Below, piece by piece: positions 16,708-22,097 of a stretch of DNA of 22,097 bases (the stretch's first letter is position 1; every line of letters begins with the position of its first letter). The notes beneath the pieces were generated by a model. It saw nothing but the letters and a program-made list of their open reading frames with translations, searched no databases and was not told the origin of the DNA. Position numbers and translations under genes: made by a program. This DNA is from Entrophospora sp. SA101 (lineage: Eukaryota > Glomeromycota > Glomeromycetes > Entrophosporales > Entrophosporaceae). The DNA is taken from NCBI GenBank assembly GCA_958430865.1, contig CAUDNR010002835.1:40821-62917 (forward strand), written 5' to 3'.

Positions 16708-19700
16708 TTATAATTTTGGTTGAAAATGTAAATCCCAAGTATCTAATAATCTTCTATAATAAACTTCCTCAGGACCTAAACCCGGTGTACCATATGTAAT
16801 TGGAGCCAAATAAAAAAAAATACTTGCATCCAAAATCAAAGCCAAAGCTGCTATTGCTATTGTAATGACGTCAACTTTAGCACTTAATAGATATGTGTGT
16901 TTTGATCTTGATGGAATTGGAATGGAAATTGGATAATTTATAGATTCAACAAACATAAAATTAAACACTACTCCCGATGTTAAATAACTACACAGCAAAG
17001 CTGGCAAATAATGATGTAAAAATAATGATCTTCCCATTAAAAAAAATGGAAAGTAATGAAACATCCATGCCATAAAAAAGAATCCCCCAGAATTATATAA
17101 ACGATTACGAACAGCTATAATGATAATGATCATAATAATCTAAGTTAAATTATATATATATATATACATATTTAATTATAATAAAATACTTACGTTTTGG
17201 AATAGGATCTGTACCACGTCTTCTTGAAAGCATATCAGCTGCTAAAACACCAATAAGAACAGACATTAAACCAATTGCAATCCACCATCCAACTAGATTT
17301 CCAATTAAATATATTTGTTCCTTAGTGTCACTATTTGTCCAAAATGAAATACCACGTATTAAAAATGGCCAATTGATTGGGCCACTGGAATAAGGATGAG
17401 GTTTTGTTAATCCAGCATTATGACTTATCATGAGATTTTGAAGTTCAAAAAATTTACGAAGGAAAGATAATTGTCTAGTTGGTTTTTTAGGTTCCTTTGG
17501 AATTGTTACTAATCAAAAAAAAAAAAAGCAACAAAATAAAACAAATAAATAATATAAATAATTATGTATAAATAAATGAACCAAAATAAAATTTCAAATA
17601 TTTATTACCATTTAAGCCAATAATCTCATCTACAAACCAATAATTAGAATTTTCTGTATTTTTCTTATTACCATTAACCTCTTGTTGTCCAAATGCCCAT
17701 TCAGGCAATTTAGATTCATGTGTCCAAAGTGCAACTTTAGTATTAAAATGAATTAAGCGAAAAAAACTTGACTTGGTTTTTATAACAGATTCTTTATCAC
17801 CATCTTTAGTAAAAACTTGGAAAAGTGTATCATTAAAACGAGCTGTGTCGTTGGGCTCAATAGTGGTGAATTCCTGATTCGTAGGCATTAATGGACTAGC
17901 AACATCATGAGTTAAAAGATAAGATTGAGTGCCAACATGTTCTAAAATAATAAAATCACCATGTTTGATTGTGTCATTTTCTGGTCTTGATGAATCAAAT
18001 AAAGATCCTGGTGTTTTAATTCGCCAATGATTATTTGTGTCATTATGTGGATAACCTGTCACCTGTTGACCTTTGCTGCTAACACGACCATCATCATAAC
18101 GTAATGGATAACGTTCTGTATGGGAATGCAAAAATACTGAAGTACCTTTATGCTTTATAGTTATAGTATCATTGTATTTAATATCTAATGATACAATATA
18201 TTATTTATATAGATGAATATACTTGTATCAATATTTATATAATTATAACAGAAATATATATATAATTACCAAAACTTTGAGTAGACATTAAATTTCCATG
18301 CAAGGTTTCCTGAAAAGCAGGGCTCATAAAATTATCACCAGTACCACTTGTATTCAAGATAGCAAAATGAACATAGAACCAAAATAAATAAACAGAAATT
18401 GGTACAATTATAAGGCCAGCTGCACGTGCAAAAAAATGTTTTTTAAATTGTGCCTGTTGGACTTGAATTAGTTATTAAACAATCAATATAATTGGTTTTT
18501 TAAACAAAACCTGCCCTCCCAAAATACATAGCAATAATAAATATAGAAAAAATTTTTTTTTCAAAGGTGTACCATAGTTAATCCACGATGTATATCTAAT
18601 AAATCCCATAAATCAATTAAAACTGCAGTGCCAATTGTAAGAACTGTAAAAAATCCAACCATTTTAACACTGTAAAAATATTTTAGGACAAAAAAATTAA
18701 ATCACTTGAAATAATCAAATTGTAATATTGAAACTTTGATCAATTATTTACCTTAATGTTAAACCCAAAAAAAATCCAGTTGTGATCATCCAAAGCCACC
18801 ATTCATTAGAATACTCTCTAAAGATTTAACAACATAGAATGTTTTAAATTATATATATGTAAATATAAACATATTCTCTAATTATGTAAACAACAAATAG
18901 ATTGATTAACTATTACCTCAAGTGTAGTTTATAAAAACGTATATAAGAGTAAAAAGTGCAAAGCATAAAAAATACAAGCATCGAATCAAGAAGAATCAAT
19001 CGTGTCTGACAAATCAGTGCGTTGTCTATATGAAGCCAACTTTATGAGATTATTTGTGTCTTGAAAAATATATAACACTAATAATTACTATGAACAAAAA
19101 TAAACAACTATAAATATATATGCATATAAATATGATAAAATGATTGCTTGCCAAAAAGAACTAATCCAGCTGCAAAAGTTGCTGTCACTACTGGATAACC
19201 TGATTCAATCAAGATGACATATGTCAACGGAACAAAGAGGGCACCTAATGTTGCAGGTAAACCTCTTAATCCTATATATGGTACATTGTTTGTTATATAA
19301 TCATCTCCAATATTATCAAATTCAAAGTGTCCATCAAAATTAAGTAGCCATCCCATTGCTGCTAGCATAAGTTTTGCAAGTGGTGGATGAACATCAAAGA
19401 AATAGGATCTTTTTAAGTAGTAACTGGCAAATTTGCCAAAATGCACTTCATCAAAACTAAATACATGTAAACACATATTGTTAATAAATTTTTTTAAAAA
19501 AAATTTAATGACAAAAAAAAATAACTAACACCACTTGTGTTGGATAATTTATATTCCAAAAACGAGTTATAAATGAAAGTATAGTTAAAATTAACAATAT
19601 ATTATTTGAAGGATAGTTCTCCAAGAATGCCCTTTTGAACTAATCAAAGAGGTTAATTGTTCATAAGTAGATATTAACGAAAAAATAAGACAAACCGAGC

Positions 19701-19964
19701 AAATTTTAACCTGACTCAATTAACTGCTCTTTGCCAAATACCTACTAGTGTTCTCCTGATCTCGTCTTTTACTCGTTTTTTAATTGGAATTTCCTAGACA
19801 AAAAAAAATGCGCTTGAGGATTACAAGATTAAAAAAAAGGGTAAAAATTGTTCCAAGCTTTTTACCTTTTTATTGTCATTGTTATCTTCTATGCTAAAGT
19901 TATTTTCTTCGTTTTCTTCGGTATGTCCGCCTTGTCTTTGACGAACTATGTTATTTTCAGACAT
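16708..19964 (-). CDS. PMT4: Protein O-mannosyltransferase, PMT4 type
   Basis: Eleven exons, right to left: 19964-19866, 19793-19746, 19639-19530, 19456-19152, 19025-18917, 18817-18752, 18669-18573, 18453-18270, 18184-17609, 17508-17194, 17114-16708; 771 residues, close to yeast Pmt4 (about 760). This GT39 enzyme of the ER membrane transfers mannose from dolichyl-phosphate mannose to Ser/Thr of secretory and membrane proteins. Loop 1 has the catalytic Asp-Glu (D88-E89 in VVFDEVHFGKF) and FFDVHPPLAKLM. DNALICQTRLILLDSM follows. Residues 340-532 are the lumenal MIR domains (HSHTERYPLRYDDGRVSS, QQVTGYPHNDTNNHW, YLLTHDVASPLMPTNQEF). The C-terminal part has GPINWPFLIRGISFWT and several membrane helices. 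GQQVTGYPHNDTNNHW and LLTHDVASP favour PMT4 over PMT1 or PMT2. The start gives a short acidic cytosolic leader. One intron (19026-19151) is GC-AG. Confidence 0.9.
19026..19151 (-). other. GC-AG intron in the PMT4-type gene
   Basis: The donor on the minus strand is TTTTTG|GCAAGC and the acceptor CATATAG|ACAACG. Only this junction restores the conserved LVLFDNAL sequence in phase. No GT donor nearby does so. Confidence 0.75.
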
Positions 19965-20166
19965 TTTTATTTGATCTAATTGTTATATATATGACAGAAA
20001 AAAAAAAAATATTTGATATGGAATATACTAGTTTTTTCCGGCAAATATTTCCGACGATCATTTTACCATCCCATTTCACAAAAAAAAAATTTTATTATTT
20101 GATTTAATCACAATTGTATTACAATGTAATGTGATCATGATATTTATCTAGATAAAAATAGTTAAT
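19965..20166. promoter_or_regulatory. Presumed 5' region of the PMT4-type gene
   Basis: About 200 AT-rich bases upstream of the PMT4 start codon. CCGGCAAATATTTCCGACG (about 20038-20056) is the least AT-rich part. I recognise no regulatory motif. Confidence 0.3.
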
Positions 20167-20432
20167 ATGAAGCTAATTTACATCAGATCTACTATGGAAC
20201 TCAAAAATTACAGCTCTATTAGAGGTATCTTGAAGAAAGAGCAAGGTGAAAAAATTGCTCCTTACATTTTCAAAATAAATGATACTGGAAGCTTATCTAA
20301 GAAAAGAAAGGGTTACCTATGAAATTTACCCAAGAAGAAAGAAAAATCATAACTAATAAAAGAACATTGTCACAAAACCATGATGAATCTAGAAAGAAAA
20401 GAAAAAATAATTTACTACCTAATTCAGGTTAA
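20167..20432 (+). other. Two small overlapping open frames, unidentified
   Basis: The first (20167-20322, 51 codons) starts MKLIYIRSTMELKNYSSIRG and ends KKRKGYL. The second (20319-20432, 37 codons) starts at an ATGA overlap and is lysine/arginine-rich (RKKRKNNLL). No family is recognised. They may be one short basic protein broken by a frame change, or chance. The second ends one base from the stop of the minus-strand frame at 20433. Confidence 0.25.
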
Positions 20433-20652
20433 TTAATTCCTTAATTTTTTTTTCTTTTTTCCTAACAGATAGGCAAAAACTCCTATCATCAATACTATTA
20501 TTGTTCCTCCCAAAATGTAAGGTAAGTAATTGTTGGGTTGGTTGATGGTAATTGTTCTTGCTTTTTCTCAGCAATTATTTGTTTGAGTTCAGACTGGGAT
20601 AAAGAGGTTTTATTATTGCTTTTTAAATAATTAAATATTTGTTGTAATTCAG

Positions 20653-20697
<45 letters not shown>

Positions 20698-20960
20698 GAT
20701 ATTCAACTACTAGTTTATTATCACCATCAAGAGTAACATTTTTTATATCATGTTTAATAAAAAACTGTTCTAGTTGTTCTAAATCAGAAAGAGAAAAGGC
20801 CTTTTGCTCTTCTTCATTAAACTCATAAACATCCTCATCCTCAGAAGGGGGAATAGTAGGGAGAGTCTCCTTTCCTTCTTCATCACCCAAGTGATAGCCT
20901 TCATTTTCTGGAGAGGAGTTTTGTTCCTCGAATTTTTTTCTTTTTTGTTTTTGATTAGCT
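20433..20960 (-). pseudogene. Acidic poly-Asn protein with a frameshifted tail-anchor-like C-terminus
   Basis: The minus-strand frame from about 20960 (no ATG) reads KKFEEQNSSPENEGYHLGDE, an acidic stretch with PPSEDEDVYEFNEEEQKAFS, an amphipathic LSDLEQLEQFFIKHDIKN, about 14 Asn from an (ATT)n run (20653-20695), then SLSQSELKQIIAEKKQEQLP, and stops at 20498. In the neighbouring frame the sequence continues as NNYLPYILGG, then a hydrophobic helix (TIIVLMIGVFAYLLG) and KKKKKLRN, stopping at 20433. A hydrophobic helix followed by lysines looks like a membrane tail anchor, so one base seems lost or gained near 20540-20560. Pseudogene or sequence error; family unknown. Confidence 0.45.
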
Positions 20961-21714
20961 CAATAATCAATTTCACTTTTTAAGGGTAGGGGAATCACGT
21001 GGTAAATTAATAGTAAACAATGGCTCAAAAAAAAATTTTTAATGTTGATCATCATAAATAATTAATAATAATGATAATGACGTAAAATAATAACTCAACA
21101 TTATCAACATTAACACTTAATACTTTTGCCAATCAGTCTTAACGCTTACTTAAATATTTAAACACTTTTACAAAAACTTAAACAAAAACATTTATGCTTA
21201 ACAAAAAACCAAAAACCAAACCTTTGCTTTCTATATTAAAGCAAATAACCAAAACCTCAGAATTCTATATCACTCTGATAACCAAATGGACAATTAAACC
21301 CTATTGTTTAATTTCCGACCAAAAAAATGTTTTATTAAGCAAAAATTGAAATAAATTATTTGTAAATAAATTTTATATTATAAGCAAGGCCTGAAATATT
21401 AATTAAATAGTTAATTAACCAGTTGATTGATTGATTGTTCTTTCACTTGGTCAAAAGGTAGTAATTTTTATGTTCTAAAAATTAATTTCTTTTTTAAATT
21501 AATATATAAGAAATAAATAATAAAAATAAGTAATAAAAATATTAATAATAAAATGACACATGTCCAAAACATGATTGGACAACACCTGTTTTATCACAAT
21601 ATTAATATGTAAATCATATTACAAATAGTAATCCCAAGAATAAGAATACAATTTATGGACAAAAATACTAAATGGATTGATTTTTCCAATTTTGAAGATC
21701 ATTAATATTAATAA
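20961..21714. other. AT-rich region without a recognisable gene
   Basis: No gene seen. It has AAAACCAAA-type low complexity at about 21205-21300 and a 7-bp inverted repeat TGTCCAA/TTGGACA with a 7-nt spacer near 21560-21580. The short frame MDKNTKWIDFSNFEDH (about 21656-21706) lies just before the transposase relic and may belong with it. Confidence 0.35.
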
Positions 21715-21783
21715 TTAATAGATAATATGCCACAAAGGGTTAATGCTGTTTTAGAAAGTAGAGGAAACCTGACAAGATATTAA
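21715..21783 (+). mobile_element. Tc1/mariner transposase, C-terminal remnant
   Basis: The last 22 codons before TAA 21781-21783 read LIDNMPQRVNAVLESRGNLT followed by RY. This matches the conserved end of Tc1/mariner transposases (L-x-x-S/N-M-P-x-R-h-x-A-V-x-x-x-x-G-x-x-T-x-Y). The upstream sequence has stops and I see no DDE core or SPDLNPIE-type motif, so the element is a deleted remnant. No terminal inverted repeat is identified downstream. Confidence 0.5.
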
Positions 21784-22097
21784 TTTTTTTTTAATAAAAT
21801 ATAATCAATTTAAAGTAGTTTCGTATATTTTTTTGATGTCTTTTTTTTATGTTTCAAATTAGTGAGCAGTTTGAGGTTGAATTGTTTCATAGAATTTTTT
21901 ACATTTTATTTTTTCCTTCATTAATTAATCTACCAAATGCTCTAAAATTTTAGAAGTAACTAGATTTAAACATGAGAAACATTTTTTACTTATGACACAA
22001 AGGTCGTTAGAACTTGCTAATGTGGTCAATTTTTGAGTTAAAGATTTTTAAAAAAATTCCAGAATTTTCATTTTTATCTTTTAAGGTTTGTAAAACA
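21784..22097. other. AT-rich end of window, nothing identified
   Basis: Stops occur in all frames and there is no repeat or RNA gene I can support. It may hold the 3' end of the transposon remnant. Confidence 0.3.

Noticed and set aside
20779..20976. Minus-strand Lys/Leu-rich frame
   Set aside because: It overlaps the acidic poly-Asn frame in another phase and has no ordered features.

Overview
The window looks like a piece of a very AT-rich fungal nuclear genome, most likely an arbuscular mycorrhizal fungus (Glomeromycotina, Rhizophagus-like). The evidence is short GT-AG introns every few hundred bases, F-box/AMN1-type leucine-rich relics, a FAR1-type DNA-binding domain of the kind carried by Mutator-like elements, asparagine-rich low complexity with many AAT repeats, and fungal PMT4 and Stc1 genes. 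The lineage is an inference. No function was checked by database search; the calls rest on motifs I recognise and on exon chains that stay in frame.

Layout. Positions 1-4250 are accessory DNA: an F-box/LRR relic with an internal stop (302-634), a degenerate tandem array (about 1440-1990), a short tandem repeat whose units carry small hairpins (2140-2290), a 37-bp perfect palindrome (2754-2790) and a second, minus-strand F-box-like relic. Positions 4403-8204 (minus) hold a 10-exon gene for a 1009-residue RRN6/TAF1C-like RNA polymerase I factor. It appears to have a FAR1/WRKY-GCM1 zinc domain inserted between its propeller-like part and its C-terminal tail. Positions 8359-12790 (plus), divergent from it across 154 bp, hold an 11-exon gene for a 1199-residue SHOC1/ZIP2-like meiotic XPF-family protein. 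Positions 12791-15657 are mostly non-coding, with repeats and two decayed minus-strand reading frames, one with a bZIP-like basic region. Positions 15658-16384 (plus) hold a 4-exon, 141-residue Stc1-domain protein. Positions 16708-19964 (minus) hold an 11-exon, 771-residue protein O-mannosyltransferase of the PMT4 type. The right end (20000-22097) has small open frames, a frame-disrupted poly-Asn protein with a tail-anchor-like segment, and the last 22 codons of a Tc1/mariner transposase.

The intact genes do not form one pathway. Three act on nuclear DNA or chromatin (rDNA transcription, meiotic crossover formation, RNAi-linked heterochromatin) and the fourth glycosylates secretory proteins. 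The points most worth a second look are the FAR1-containing Pol I factor, the crossover gene in a group with no observed sexual cycle, and the Stc1 gene whose first intron is a stop-free multiple of three dominated by (AAT)20.
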